From: Catenulisporales bacterium
Lineage (GTDB): Bacteria > Actinomycetota > Actinomycetes > Streptomycetales > Catenulisporaceae
Assembly (NCBI GenBank): GCA_019510485.1
Contig: JAEKKI010000136.1
Coordinates: forward strand, 1 to 41,844
Direction of reading: 5' to 3'
DNA: 41,844 nt
A program made the translations under genes and the position numbers. Below, piece by piece: positions 1 to 8,139 of the stretch. A model generated the notes under the pieces. The model saw only the letters and a list, made by a program, of their open reading frames with translations. It did not search any database and was not told where the DNA came from. Each line of letters starts with the position of its first letter. The first letter of the stretch is position 1.

Positions 1-29
1 CCGACCGCCGGCCCGACGATCAGTCAAAT

Positions 30-44
30 TGACAATCGTTTTCA
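30..44 (+). promoter_or_regulatory. Zur box upstream of znuA
   Basis: The 15-base site TGACAATCGTTTTCA is an imperfect palindrome that matches the actinobacterial Zur operator pattern TGAAAATsATTTTCA, and it lies 20 bases before the znuA start. The position fits repression of the zinc importer when zinc is plentiful. The gene for the probable regulator (zur, 2885-3319) closes the same cluster. Seen: the site and its position. Inferred: Zur binding. Confidence 0.8.
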
Positions 45-64
45 TTTTCAGCGACCATGGCGGT

Positions 65-1030
65 ATGCCGATCCACCGCCGCGACGCTCAGGCGCTCCCC
101 ACCCGCAACCGCCGGTCCCGGCGCGTCATTCCGGCCGCGACAGCTGTCGCCGCGGTGACGACGCTGCTACTCGGCGGCTGCGTGAAGGCCTCCGACAAGC
201 CCGGGGCCGCCGGAAGTGGAAAGCTCGACGTCGTGGCCGGCTTCTATCCGTTCGCCTTCCTCGCCGAGCGCATCGGCGGGGACCACGTGGCCGTGCGGAA
301 CCTCACCAAGCCCGGCGCCGAGCCGCACGACCTGGAGCTGACCCCCTCGCAGATCGGCGCGATCAGCCGGGCCGACCTGGCGATCTACGAGAAGGGCCTG
401 CAACCGCAGGTCGACACCGCCATCGGCCAGAACCAGCCCAAGGCCGCCCTGGACGCCGCCACCGTCGTCCACCTGGAGAACCACGGGGACCTCGGCGGGG
501 GCGACAGCCACAGCGCCGACCCGCACATCTGGCTGGACCCGGTCGACTACGCCGAGATCGCCGACGCGGTCTCGGCCAAGCTCCAACAGGTGGATCCACA
601 GCATGCCGCCGACTACCAGGTCGACCAGGCCGCCTTGGACAAGGATCTGAGCACGCTCGCCGACGACTACAAGACCGGCCTCGCGCACTGCCGGCGCAAG
701 GACATCGTCACCAGCCACGCCGCCTTCGGCTATCTCGCCGAGCGCTACGGCCTGACCCAGATCCCGATCGCCGGGCTCTCGCCGGAGGACGAGCCGTCGG
801 CGGCCCACCTCGCACGGATCCACGACCTGATCAAGACTAAGGGCGTGACCACGGTCTTCTTCGAGACCCTGGCCAGCCCCAAGACCGCGCAGACGCTCGC
901 GGCGGACACCGGGACCAAGGCCGCGGTGCTCGATCCGATCGAGGGCGTGCAAGACCCCTCGAAGCAGGACTACCTCTCCGTGATGCGCGACAACCTCGCC
1001 GCGCTCCGTACCGCTCTGGGATGTTCCTGA
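65..1030 (+). CDS. znuA: Zinc ABC transporter substrate-binding lipoprotein (ZnuA/AdcA type)
   Basis: Extracytoplasmic metal-binding lipoprotein (321 aa) that delivers Zn(II), possibly Mn(II), to the ZnuB permease. The ATG at 65 gives an N-terminus with an Arg-rich n-region, a hydrophobic stretch and the lipobox LLGGC, so the mature protein starts at Cys. An upstream TTG at 29 would run through the Zur box and is unlikely. The body has the cluster A-I solute-binding pattern: the FYPFAFLAERIGG start, His in GAEPHDLEL, a short His/Asp-rich loop (GDSHSADPHIWLDP) and late ligands near TSHAAFGYLAERYG and ETLASPKTA. The loop is much shorter than in Gram-negative ZnuA. The gene overlaps znuC and forms an operon with znuB. 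Zinc rather than manganese is inferred from the Zur box and the adjacent zur. Confidence 0.9.
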   Translation: MPIHRRDAQALPTRNRRSRRVIPAATAVAAVTTLLLGGCVKASDKPGAAGSGKLDVVAGFYPFAFLAERIGGDHVAVRNLTKPGAEPHDLELTPSQIGAISRADLAIYEKGLQPQVDTAIGQNQPKAALDAATVVHLENHGDLGGGDSHSADPHIWLDPVDYAEIADAVSAKLQQVDPQHAADYQVDQAALDKDLSTLADDYKTGLAHCRRKDIVTSHAAFGYLAERYGLTQIPIAGLSPEDEPSAAHLARIHDLIKTKGVTTVFFETLASPKTAQTLAADTGTKAAVLDPIEGVQDPSKQDYLSVMRDNLAALRTALGCS

Positions 1031-1914
1031 TGGCATATGAAACCTCTGACATAGCCGCTGACGTTTCCGCGCCCCGCATGGACGCGGTCGCCCCGGCCGT
1101 CGCCGCGCACCACGTGACGGTCGCGCTCGGCGGCCGGCCGATCCTGCACGGCGTCGAACTCGCCATGCGCCGCGGCGAGACCGTCGCGCTGCTCGGCGCC
1201 AACGGCTCCGGCAAGTCCACGCTGGTCAAGACGATCGTCGGGCTGTACGCGCCCGAAGGCGGCCGGATCGAGCTGTTCGGCACGCCGCTGGCCCGCTTCC
1301 GCTCCTGGCAGCGCGTCGGCTACGTGCCGCAGCGCACCACCGCCGCGGCCGGCGTGCCGGCGACCGTCGGGGAGGTCGTGGCCAGCGGGCTGCTGGCACC
1401 CCGTACCTGGGTGCTCCGCCGCGGCCGGGCCGAGCGCGGCGCCGTCCGCGAGGCACTGGCCACGGTCGGCATGCTGGACCAGATCGGCGACCCGGTGGCC
1501 GCGCTGTCCGGCGGCCAGCAGCAGCGGGTCCTGATCGCCCGCGCCCTGGCCCGCCGCCCGGACCTGCTGATCATGGACGAGCCGATGGCCGGTGTGGACC
1601 TGGCCAGCCAGCAGACCTTCGCCGACACCCTGGAGGAACTGTCCGGTCAGGGCACGACGATCCTGCTGGTCCTGCACGAACTCGGCCCGCTGGCCCGGCT
1701 CATCGACCGCACCGTCGTGCTGCGCGCCGGCACCGTCCAGTACGACGGCGCGCCGGTCGAGCACGGCGAGGACGACCCCGGGCACGGCCGCGAGCGCCCC
1801 GGCCACGACCACGTGCACCCGCACGACACCCCCTCCGAGGCGCCCGGCCGGCCGGTCTGCCCGCCGGGGCCGACGCCGGTGGAGACCCTGAAGCTGAAGG
1901 AGGCACGGGCGTGA
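1030..1914 (+). CDS. znuC: Zinc ABC transporter ATP-binding protein
   Basis: Cytoplasmic ATPase (294 aa) that powers zinc uptake through ZnuB. The Walker A motif is GANGSGKST, the signature is LSGGQQQR, Walker B is LLIMDEP, and the H-loop is VLHELG. I chose the ATG at 1030 because it shares its A with the znuA stop (TGATG coupling) and has GGG nine bases upstream; an in-frame ATG at 1021 is the alternative. The C-terminal tail after the ATPase core is rich in His and Asp (GHDHVHPHDTP), a common feature of zinc-handling ATPases that may buffer or sense metal. It overlaps znuB by four bases (GTGA). Confidence 0.92.
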   Translation: MAYETSDIAADVSAPRMDAVAPAVAAHHVTVALGGRPILHGVELAMRRGETVALLGANGSGKSTLVKTIVGLYAPEGGRIELFGTPLARFRSWQRVGYVPQRTTAAAGVPATVGEVVASGLLAPRTWVLRRGRAERGAVREALATVGMLDQIGDPVAALSGGQQQRVLIARALARRPDLLIMDEPMAGVDLASQQTFADTLEELSGQGTTILLVLHELGPLARLIDRTVVLRAGTVQYDGAPVEHGEDDPGHGRERPGHDHVHPHDTPSEAPGRPVCPPGPTPVETLKLKEARA

Positions 1915-2819
1915 ACTGGGGCGACACCCTCCTCGGCCTGGCCTTCATGCAGCGGGCGTTCCTGGCCGCGCTGGTCATCGGGCTGGCCGCGCCGGCCATC
2001 GGCACCTACCTGGTGCAGCGGCGGCTGGCGCTGATGGGCGACGGGCTCGGGCACGTCGCGCTGACCGGCGTGGGCCTGGGCCTGATCACGAAGACCTCGC
2101 CGGTGTGGGGCGCGGTGCTGGTGGCGATCATCGGCGCCGCGGCGGTGGAGCTGATCCGGGAGCGGGCCAAGGCCAGCGGCGACGTGGCGCTGGCGATGCT
2201 GTTCTACGGCGGCCTGGCCGGCGGGTCGATGCTGATCTCGCTGTCCGGCGGCAACGCGAACCTGAACTCGTACTTGTTCGGGTCGATCCTGTCCACGTCC
2301 ACCGGCGACCTGTGGGCGATCGCGGTGCTGGCGGTCGGCGTGCTGCTGGTGACGCTGGGGCTGCGGCGCGCGCTGTTCGCGGTGTGTCAGGACGAGGAGT
2401 TCGCGCGGGTCGCGGGCCTGCCGGTGCGAGTGCTGAACCTGCTGCTGGCGGTCACCACCGCCGTGACGGTCACCGTGGGCATGCGGGTGGTCGGGGTCCT
2501 CATGGTCAGCGCGCTGATGGTGGTGCCGGTGGCGGCGGCGCAGCAGCTGACGCGGGCGTTCGCGGCCACGATGGGAGCGGCCATGGCGATCGGCGTGGGA
2601 GCGGCGGTGTCCGGCGTCACCATGTCGTACTACGCGGACACCCCGCCCGGCGCGTCGATCGTGCTCATCGCGATCGGGGTGTTCCTGCTCGCCAGCATCT
2701 GCGCCGGACTGCTGCGCCGCCGGCGGGGCCGCGCCGGGGCCCGCCCCGCACCTGGGAAGGAAGGGCCCGACCGGGCGCCCGAGGCTCGGGCCGCGACCGC
2801 CCCGAGCCTGCCACAATGA
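1911..2819 (+). CDS. znuB: Zinc ABC transporter permease
   Basis: Polytopic inner-membrane subunit (302 aa) of the ABC-3 family (ZnuB/TroC/MntB). It starts at a GTG that overlaps the znuC stop. Several hydrophobic helices are evident (for example AFLAALVIGLAAPAIGTYLV, LWAIAVLAVGVLLVTLGL and VLIAIGVFLLASICAGLL). The family hallmarks are present: LALMGDGLGHVALTGVGLG early and the VGMRVVGVLMVSALMVVPVA segment. The Arg/Pro-rich C-terminal tail after the last helix is cytoplasmic and not conserved. It is the third gene of the znu operon; zur follows about 65 bases later, possibly on the same transcript. Confidence 0.92.
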   Translation: MNWGDTLLGLAFMQRAFLAALVIGLAAPAIGTYLVQRRLALMGDGLGHVALTGVGLGLITKTSPVWGAVLVAIIGAAAVELIRERAKASGDVALAMLFYGGLAGGSMLISLSGGNANLNSYLFGSILSTSTGDLWAIAVLAVGVLLVTLGLRRALFAVCQDEEFARVAGLPVRVLNLLLAVTTAVTVTVGMRVVGVLMVSALMVVPVAAAQQLTRAFAATMGAAMAIGVGAAVSGVTMSYYADTPPGASIVLIAIGVFLLASICAGLLRRRRGRAGARPAPGKEGPDRAPEARAATAPSLPQ

Positions 2820-2884
2820 CTGCTGGCCGTCGCGTCCGCAGCCGCCGCACCGCATCGCACGCCAGCACGCTAGGAGAAGGCACA

Positions 2885-3319
2885 GTGAGCACCGCAGACA
2901 ACTCCGGCGACACCGAAGCCGTGCGCGGCCTGCCCACGCAGGGCCGCTCCACCCGGCAGCGGTCGGCGGTCGCGGCCCTGCTGGACGAGGTCGACGACTT
3001 CCGCAGCGCCCAGGACCTGCACGACCTGCTCAAGCAGCGCGGCGAGTCGGTGGGGCTGACGACGGTGTATCGCGCGCTGCAGTCGCTGGCGGACGCCGGG
3101 GAGGTGGACGTGCTGCGCACCGGCGACCGCGAGGTGATCTACCGCCGCTGCTCGACGCCGCGGCATCACCACCACCTGGTGTGCCGGGAGTGCGGGAAGA
3201 CGGTGGAGGTGGAGGGTCCGGCGGTGGTGGAGAGCTGGGCCGAGCGCGTCGCGGCCGAACACGGGTATTCGGAGGTTTCGCACACGCTGGAGATCTTCGG
3301 CACGTGCGGGGATCACTGA
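2885..3319 (+). CDS. zur: Fur-family zinc uptake regulator (Zur/FurB)
   Basis: Homodimeric DNA-binding repressor (144 aa) that senses zinc. I chose the GTG at 2885 because AGGAG lies eight bases before it. The N-terminal winged helix carries SVGLTTVYRALQSLADAGEVD, the Fur recognition-helix motif. The dimerisation half contains the HHHHLVCREC metal motif and HTLEIFGTCGDH. Fur proteins of this group usually end in a second CxxC; here the last Cys is His (CGDH), directly before the stop. Location behind znuACB and the Zur box at position 30 support zinc rather than iron or peroxide control. Confidence 0.88.
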   Translation: MSTADNSGDTEAVRGLPTQGRSTRQRSAVAALLDEVDDFRSAQDLHDLLKQRGESVGLTTVYRALQSLADAGEVDVLRTGDREVIYRRCSTPRHHHHLVCRECGKTVEVEGPAVVESWAERVAAEHGYSEVSHTLEIFGTCGDH

Positions 3320-3371
3320 CTCTGGCCCCGGATGCATGACGCCGTTGTGGACGCCAAAAGCGCCCGCGCGC

Positions 3372-4088
3372 TCAGGAAGCCGCGAGCAGATCCGCGTAAG
3401 AGCGCTCAAGCATCTTCGACGCGCCGTCGGCCCACGCCTGGGTGAGCTGCTGCGCGGCCGCGTCGGGGAAGATCTCCTCCTGGCCGGCGGCGAGCCCGTC
3501 GAAGATCGCGGCGGCGACCGACTCCGGTGAGGCCTTGGCAGCCTGGAAGTCCTTCGACATCTCCGTGTCGACCGGCCCGGCCAGGACCGCGTGGACCCGT
3601 ATCCCACGCGGCGTCAGCAGGGCCCGGTGGGCCTGGGTGAGGGCCAGCACCGCCGCCTTCGAGACCGAGTACGACGGGATGAACGGCAGCGGCGCCAGGC
3701 CGGCCGTGGAGGAGATGGTCACCACGGCCCCCTGGGACCGGGTGAGCGCCGGCAGGAACGCGTTGGTGACCTCGAGCGGGCCGAACAGGTTGATCGCGAG
3801 CTGCCGGCGCAGCACCGCGGGGTCGCTGAGGTCGTCGTAGGCGGCGATGCCGGCGTTGTTCACCAGGACGTCGAGCTCTTCGATGTCCTTGGCGGCGGTC
3901 CGGATGCCGTCGGCGTCGGCCAGGTCGATGGTCACCGGCCGGACGCGCGCGTCGGCATGGGTGAAGTGCTTGCGCGTCGCGGCGTACACGACGGCGGCGC
4001 CGCGCTGGAGCGCCTCCTGGGTGAGCGCGCGGCCGATGCCCCGGTTGGCACCGGTGATGAGGACAGACTTTCCTTCTACCGACATCAT
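3372..4088 (-). CDS. Short-chain dehydrogenase/reductase, ECF regulon member
   Basis: Classical SDR (238 aa) of unknown substrate, an NAD(P)H-dependent oxidoreductase. Visible motifs are the Rossmann TGANRGIG, the NNAG motif (VLVNNAGIA), the catalytic Ser in ISSTAG and the YSVSK active-site Tyr/Lys. VYAATRK after the glycine motif suggests NADP(H). The start is uncertain: ATG codons at 4100, 4088 and 4085 are in frame. A GAG follows the first and precedes the other two at a plausible distance, while the stronger AGGAGAAGG at 4114-4122 is about 14 bases from 4100. The unit has its own CGATGA-N17-CGTCACACA promoter (4123-4154), shared with the sigma gene and the MFS gene, so it is probably controlled by the sigma factor at 6079-7086. 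Confidence 0.85.
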   Translation of the reverse strand: MMSVEGKSVLITGANRGIGRALTQEALQRGAAVVYAATRKHFTHADARVRPVTIDLADADGIRTAAKDIEELDVLVNNAGIAAYDDLSDPAVLRRQLAINLFGPLEVTNAFLPALTRSQGAVVTISSTAGLAPLPFIPSYSVSKAAVLALTQAHRALLTPRGIRVHAVLAGPVDTEMSKDFQAAKASPESVAAAIFDGLAAGQEEIFPDAAAQQLTQAWADGASKMLERSYADLLAAS

Positions 4089-4122
4089 GATCTCTTTCAT
4101 GGTTGGTGTTGATGCCTTCTCC

Positions 4123-4154
4123 TGTGTGACGCGGGGCGACCGCCCGAGTCATCG
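4123..4154 (-). promoter_or_regulatory. ECF-type promoter of the SDR gene
   Basis: On the minus strand the sequence reads CGATGA, 17 bases, CGTCACACA. The same two elements with the same spacing precede the sigma gene (7090-7121) and the MFS gene (5679-5710). CGTC is a typical -10 core for ECF sigma factors of actinobacteria. Seen: the threefold repeated motif. Inferred: use by the neighbouring sigma factor. Confidence 0.75.
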
Positions 4155-4175
4155 GTGTGCCGCCTCGCGCCCGCC

Positions 4176-5618
4176 TCAGACGCCGCTCGGTACCGACTCC
4201 TCATCGGTCTCGACCACCGTCTCCGCCGTCGGCGCGACCAGCCGCGGCACGACGAAGCCGATCGGGACGGCCAGCGCGGCGAACACCGCGCAGACCGCGA
4301 ACGCCCACTGGAATCCGCCGGTCAGGGCCGGGCCCGGGCCGCGGCCCTCGGCGGCCAGGGTGGCGGTGTGCGTGGCGGCGACGGTCGAGGCGACGGCGAC
4401 GCCGATCGCGCCGCCGAGTTGCTGTGCGGTGTTGAGCAGGCCGGAGGCCAGGCCCGCGTCGTGTTCGGCGACGCCGGCCAGGCCGGCGATCGAGACCGGG
4501 ATGAACGCGAACGCCGTGCCCGCCCCTGCGACGACGAACGGACCGGCCAGGTCGGTCCAGAAGTGGCCGTGCACCGGTGCCCGGCTCGCCCACAGGATCC
4601 CGCCGGCGATCAGGGCCATACCGGCCACCATCACCGGCCCCGCCCCGATGCGGGTCACCAGCAGCTGCGACAGTCCGGCCAGGGCCAGCGACGTCAACGC
4701 GGCGGCCAGCCAGGCGAGCCCGGTGTTCAGCGCCGAGTAACCCAGCACCTCCTGCATGTACAGGGTGCCGATGAAGATGAAGCCGAAGAAGCCGCCGCCG
4801 AGCAGGAAGCCGACCGCGTTGCCGCCGGCGACGGTGCGCGAGCCGAACATGCGCAGCGGCAGCAGCGGCGCCTCGACGCGGGCCTCGACGAAGACGAAGG
4901 CGATCAGCAGCACCGCGCCGGCCGCCAGCGTGCCGATCGTCGTGGCGGTGGCCCAGCCGTCCTGCGGCGCGGTGGAGATCGCGTATACGAGCAGGAACAG
5001 CCCGCCGGTGACGGTGAGGCCGCCCACCGGGTCGTAGCGGCGGCGCTCGGTCTCCAGGCGGCTCTCCGGCACCACCCGCGGCGCGAGGACCAGCGTCACC
5101 AGCCCGATCGGGACGTTCAGGAAGAAGATGTACTCCCAGCCCAGGTAGCGGGTGAGCACGCCGCCGGTGATCAGTCCCACCGCTCCGCCCGCGGCGCCCA
5201 TGCCGCCCCACAGCCCGAGGGCCTTGTTGCGTTCGGCGCCCTCGGTGAAGACGTTCATCACGATCGACAGGGCGGCGGGCAGCACGATCGCGGCGCCGGC
5301 GCCCTGGATCCCGCGCACCACGATCAGCAGCGTGTCGCTCCGGGACAGCGCGCAGGCCAGCGACGCGGCCGTGAACAGGGCCAGGCCGATCATGAAGACC
5401 CGGCGCCGGCCGAGCAGGTCGGCGGCGCGGCCGCCGAGCAGCAGCAGGCCGCCGAAGGTCAGGCCGTAGGCGGTCACCACCCACTGCAGGCCGGCTTCGG
5501 AGAAGTCGAGGTCGCGGCCGATGCTCGGAAGCGCGACGTTCACGATCGTCAGGTCGACGATCGTCATGAAGTACGCGACGGCGAGGACTGCGAAAGCCCG
5601 CCACCGGTGGATGGTCAT
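4176..5618 (-). CDS. MFS multidrug exporter, DHA2 (EmrB/QacA) family
   Basis: Proton-driven efflux permease (480 aa, expected 14 membrane helices). It begins with the DHA2 hallmark LDLTIVNVALP-like VDLTIVNVALPSIG, followed by LQWVVTAYGLTFGG, motif A GGRAADLLGRRR and motif C-like RGIQGAGAAIVLPAALSIV. ATG 5618 is preceded by AAGGAA eight bases upstream; an adjacent GTG at 5621 is possible. It has its own ECF-type promoter and a perfect 6-bp inverted repeat in the leader. As a member of the ECF regulon with the SDR and cupin genes, it may export the compound, or its breakdown product, that induces the system; the substrate cannot be read from sequence. Confidence 0.9.
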   Translation of the reverse strand: MTIHRWRAFAVLAVAYFMTIVDLTIVNVALPSIGRDLDFSEAGLQWVVTAYGLTFGGLLLLGGRAADLLGRRRVFMIGLALFTAASLACALSRSDTLLIVVRGIQGAGAAIVLPAALSIVMNVFTEGAERNKALGLWGGMGAAGGAVGLITGGVLTRYLGWEYIFFLNVPIGLVTLVLAPRVVPESRLETERRRYDPVGGLTVTGGLFLLVYAISTAPQDGWATATTIGTLAAGAVLLIAFVFVEARVEAPLLPLRMFGSRTVAGGNAVGFLLGGGFFGFIFIGTLYMQEVLGYSALNTGLAWLAAALTSLALAGLSQLLVTRIGAGPVMVAGMALIAGGILWASRAPVHGHFWTDLAGPFVVAGAGTAFAFIPVSIAGLAGVAEHDAGLASGLLNTAQQLGGAIGVAVASTVAATHTATLAAEGRGPGPALTGGFQWAFAVCAVFAALAVPIGFVVPRLVAPTAETVVETDEESVPSGV

Positions 5619-5660
5619 CACGGGGATTCCTTGTCTGTGTACGGCAAACGTCTGTCAAGG

Positions 5661-5673
5661 CCGACCTGGTCGG
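5661..5673. promoter_or_regulatory. Inverted repeat in the MFS leader
   Basis: CCGACC-T-GGTCGG is a perfect 6-bp inverted repeat lying just downstream of the predicted transcription start of the MFS gene. It could be a repressor operator or simply a small RNA hairpin. No adjacent repressor gene is present. Confidence 0.35.
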
Positions 5674-5678
5674 TCACT

Positions 5679-5710
5679 TGTGTGACGCAGCGCGGGGCGG
5701 CCGTTCATCG
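5679..5710 (-). promoter_or_regulatory. ECF-type promoter of the MFS gene
   Basis: The minus strand reads CGATGA, 17 bases, CGTCACACA, identical in both elements and in spacing to the SDR promoter. The predicted start of transcription leaves a leader of about 55 bases before the MFS ATG. Confidence 0.75.
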
Positions 5711-5761
5711 CTGGGGAGCGGGGAAGCTGGAAGCGGGAAGGGAGAAGGGCAGAAGGCAGGC

Positions 5762-6079
5762 TCAGCCCGGCACGCGTGACAGCGCGCTGAGAACCAGCGG
5801 TACATCGCCCACGCTGTGCAGCCGCGACACCGGTACCCCGGCGAACGTCAGGACCGCTCCCTCGCCGAACCGGGCGTGGGTCCCGCTGTCGCATTCGACG
5901 TCGAGCTCGCCCCGTTCCACCACGATGAGCGTGGCGAGCCAGTCGCCGGCCCGGCAGCCCAGCGAGTCGCCGGGTTCCAGGATCACCAGTCGGACCTGGA
6001 AGCCCGCCGGGCTCGGCGCGCCAAGGAAGGAGACCGGTTCTGCGCCTTGTGCGCGGTCCGGGCCGTCGGCGCCGTCCAT
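5762..6079 (-). CDS. Small cupin-like protein coupled to the sigma gene
   Basis: A 105-residue protein whose ATG shares its A with the sigma factor stop (TGATG), so translation is coupled. The sequence has the rhythm of a single cupin barrel: VRLVILEPGDSLGCRAGDWLATLIVVERGELDVEC followed by FGEGAVLTFAGVPVSRLHSVGDVPLVL. The usual metal-binding His residues of motif 1 are missing, so a metal-dependent enzyme is doubtful. A role as a small-molecule sensor or partner that modulates the sigma factor is an inference from coupling alone. It shares the transcript of the sigma gene. Confidence 0.7.
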   Translation of the reverse strand: MDGADGPDRAQGAEPVSFLGAPSPAGFQVRLVILEPGDSLGCRAGDWLATLIVVERGELDVECDSGTHARFGEGAVLTFAGVPVSRLHSVGDVPLVLSALSRVPG

Positions 6080-7086
6080 CACAGCTGTGCGGGCAGCGCG
6101 AACGAGGCGAACAGCTCGGGGGTCTGGAACAGCGCCATCTCGACGATCGCGCCGTCCACGACGGTCAGCACGCCGATCCCGAAGCCGTGGTACGCCGAGT
6201 CGCCCTCCGCCCGATAGTAGACCGCGAACGCGGGCTGGCGGTTCGCCGCCGTGGGCACCAGGCGCCAGCCGGCGCCCATGAGCCCGAACACGTGGTCGTG
6301 GAAGAACGCCTCGACGGCGTCCCGGCCGGCCAGCCACAGCGCCGCGGGCGGCATGACCAGCCTCGCGTCCGCTCGCAGCAACTCGACCAGCGCCCCGGTA
6401 TCCGAACGCTCCCAAGCGGCGATCAGCCGCCGCACCAGCTTCCGCTCCGCCGCCCCGGACCGCGAGGTCCACTCCCCCCGTCCAGATGCCAGGTGCTCCG
6501 ACAGGCTCGCGTGCGCCCGTTGCAGGGCGCTGTTCACCGCGGCCTGGGTCATGTCCAACGCCGCCGCGGTGTCCTTGGCCGACCAGTCGACCACGTCACG
6601 CAGGATCAGCACGGCGCGCTGCCGGGCCGGCAGGCGCTGGATGGCGGCCAGGAACGCCAGCTCGATCGTCTCCCTCGCCGTCACCACCGCTTCGGGCTCC
6701 GCCTCGGCCGGCGCCGGCGTCTCCAGCAGCCGGTCCGGGTACGGCGACAGCCACGGCTGTCCGGCCTCCGCCAGCACGTAGTCGCCCGCCTCCGCCGGCT
6801 CGGCCACCTCCGTCGGCCACATCCGGGCCTTCTTGCGGCGCAGCGCGTCCAGGCACGCGTGTGTGGCGATCCCGTACAACCAGGCCCGGAACGGCGCCCG
6901 GCCGGCGAAGCTGTCCAGCCGGCTCCAGGCCCGCAGGAAGGTCTCCTGCACCGCGTCCTCGGCGTCCTCCACCGATCCGAGCATCCGGTAGCAGTGCACC
7001 TGCAACTCGCGCCGGTACCGCTCGGACAGCCGCTCGAAGGCACCCGGGTCACCCTGGCGCGCCGCCTCCAACGTTTGATCGCCCAT
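6079..7086 (-). CDS. ECF sigma factor with C-terminal SnoaL-like domain
   Basis: Alternative sigma factor (335 aa). Region 2 is at about residues 10-80 (FERLSERYRRELQVHCYRML, then DAVQETFLRAW and FRAWLYGIATHACLD). A linker has WLSPYPD, a motif of the TIGR02960/SigX5-like group. Region 4 is LPARQRAVLILRDVVDWSAKDTAA with DMTQAAVNSALQRA. A SnoaL/NTF2-like domain follows (from about residue 200; VEAFFHDHVFGLMGAGW, FGIGVLTVVDGAI). Such sigma factors lack a classical anti-sigma and are thought to be controlled by the fused domain. I chose ATG 7086: the ATG at 7119 sits inside the -35 element of the gene's own promoter and cannot be transcribed from it. The mRNA is then nearly leaderless. It is probably self-activating. 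Confidence 0.88.
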   Translation of the reverse strand: MGDQTLEAARQGDPGAFERLSERYRRELQVHCYRMLGSVEDAEDAVQETFLRAWSRLDSFAGRAPFRAWLYGIATHACLDALRRKKARMWPTEVAEPAEAGDYVLAEAGQPWLSPYPDRLLETPAPAEAEPEAVVTARETIELAFLAAIQRLPARQRAVLILRDVVDWSAKDTAAALDMTQAAVNSALQRAHASLSEHLASGRGEWTSRSGAAERKLVRRLIAAWERSDTGALVELLRADARLVMPPAALWLAGRDAVEAFFHDHVFGLMGAGWRLVPTAANRQPAFAVYYRAEGDSAYHGFGIGVLTVVDGAIVEMALFQTPELFASFALPAQL

Positions 7087-7089
7087 GTC

Positions 7090-7121
7090 TGTATGACGCG
7101 GCCCTGCGCCCCGATTCATCG
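7090..7121 (-). promoter_or_regulatory. Autoregulatory ECF promoter of the sigma gene
   Basis: The minus strand reads CGATGA, 17 bases, CGTCATACA, directly followed by GAC and the ATG at 7086. It has the same elements and spacing as the promoters at 4123 and 5679, which is evidence for autoregulation. The transcript would start within a few bases of the start codon. Confidence 0.75.
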
Positions 7122-7145
7122 GTGCGGGGCGATCATGCCCAGTTG

Positions 7146-8048
7146 TTAGGGCTGCTCGTCAGGGTCGGCGTATTCGCTCTCGTCATACACGCGCCCGGCC
7201 TCGGCCGCGAGCAGTTCCTCGTTCCTTATGGCCCCGCCATACCGCCGGTCCCGGCTGGCGAAGATCTCGCAGGCGCGCCACAAGTTGGTGCGGTCGAAGT
7301 CGGGCCACAGGGCGTCGTCGAAGTAGAGCTCGGCATAGGCCGACTGCCACATCAGGAAGTTGGACGTGCGGTGCTCTCCGGAGGAGCGGATGAACAGATC
7401 GACGTCCGGCAGGTCGGGTTCGTCGAGGTAGCGGCCGACGGTGCGCTCGGTGATCTTGTCCGGGTCCAGGCGGCCGGCCTTGATGTCCCGGCCCATGGCG
7501 GCCATGGCGTCGGCGATCTCCCAGCGGCCGCCGTAGTTGACGCACATGGTGAGGGTCAGGACCTTGTTGTCCTTGGTGCGCTCCTCGGCCCACTCCAGCT
7601 CGTCGATGACCGACTTCCACAGCCGGGGACGGCGGCCGGACCAGCGGATCCGGACGCCGAGTTCGTCCATCTCGCCGATGCGGCGGCGGATGGTGTCGCG
7701 GTTGAAGCCCATGAGGAAGCGCACTTCGTCCGGGGAGCGCTTCCAGTTCTCGGTGGAGAACGCGTAGGCGGAGATGTGGGTGATGCCGCCGAGCTGCACC
7801 GCGCCCTCGACGACGTCGAACAGCGACGCCTCGCCGACCTTGTGGCCCTCGACGCGGGACAGGCCGCGCTCCTTGGCCCAGCGGCCGTTGCCGTCCATCA
7901 CCAGGGCCACGTGCCGGGGCACCAGGTCCAGGGGGATGTTCGGCGGCTGCGCGCCGTGCTTGTGCGGGAAGGGATCCCGCAGGACGCCGGGTTGCCGCTT
8001 GGCGAGGCGCTCCTCCAGGATCCGCCGGGTCAGTCTCACCGCTGCCAC
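7146..8048 (-). CDS. uppS: Isoprenyl (undecaprenyl/decaprenyl) diphosphate synthase, cis-type
   Basis: Condenses isopentenyl diphosphate onto an allylic primer in cis to make the polyprenyl lipid carrier for the cell wall (300 aa). The family motifs are [13 protein letters not shown] with the catalytic Asp, [52 protein letters not shown] and [14 protein letters not shown]. The roughly 40-residue N-terminal extension is usual in actinobacterial Z-type synthases, such as Rv2361c of Mycobacterium tuberculosis. Chain length cannot be told from sequence alone. It lies 91 bases downstream of recO on the same strand, as in many actinobacteria. Confidence 0.95.
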   Translation of the reverse strand: MAAVRLTRRILEERLAKRQPGVLRDPFPHKHGAQPPNIPLDLVPRHVALVMDGNGRWAKERGLSRVEGHKVGEASLFDVVEGAVQLGGITHISAYAFSTENWKRSPDEVRFLMGFNRDTIRRRIGEMDELGVRIRWSGRRPRLWKSVIDELEWAEERTKDNKVLTLTMCVNYGGRWEIADAMAAMGRDIKAGRLDPDKITERTVGRYLDEPDLPDVDLFIRSSGEHRTSNFLMWQSAYAELYFDDALWPDFDRTNLWRACEIFASRDRRYGGAIRNEELLAAEAGRVYDESEYADPDEQP

Positions 8049-8139
8049 CTATCTCGTGCTTCGTGCCTTGATCTTTATCCGGTACCGCGTCTTCGTCCGG
8101 TGCCGCTTGCCTCGGCGCCGCCTCGTTCCTTACCGCCGC

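Noticed and set aside
29-64. Upstream TTG start for znuA
   Set aside because: It would translate the Zur box; the lipoprotein signal is complete from ATG 65.
4155-6281. Long plus-strand frame opposite the MFS and cupin genes
   Set aside because: Its product is an Arg/Gln/Gly-rich low-complexity sequence, while the minus-strand frames show clear MFS and sigma motifs.
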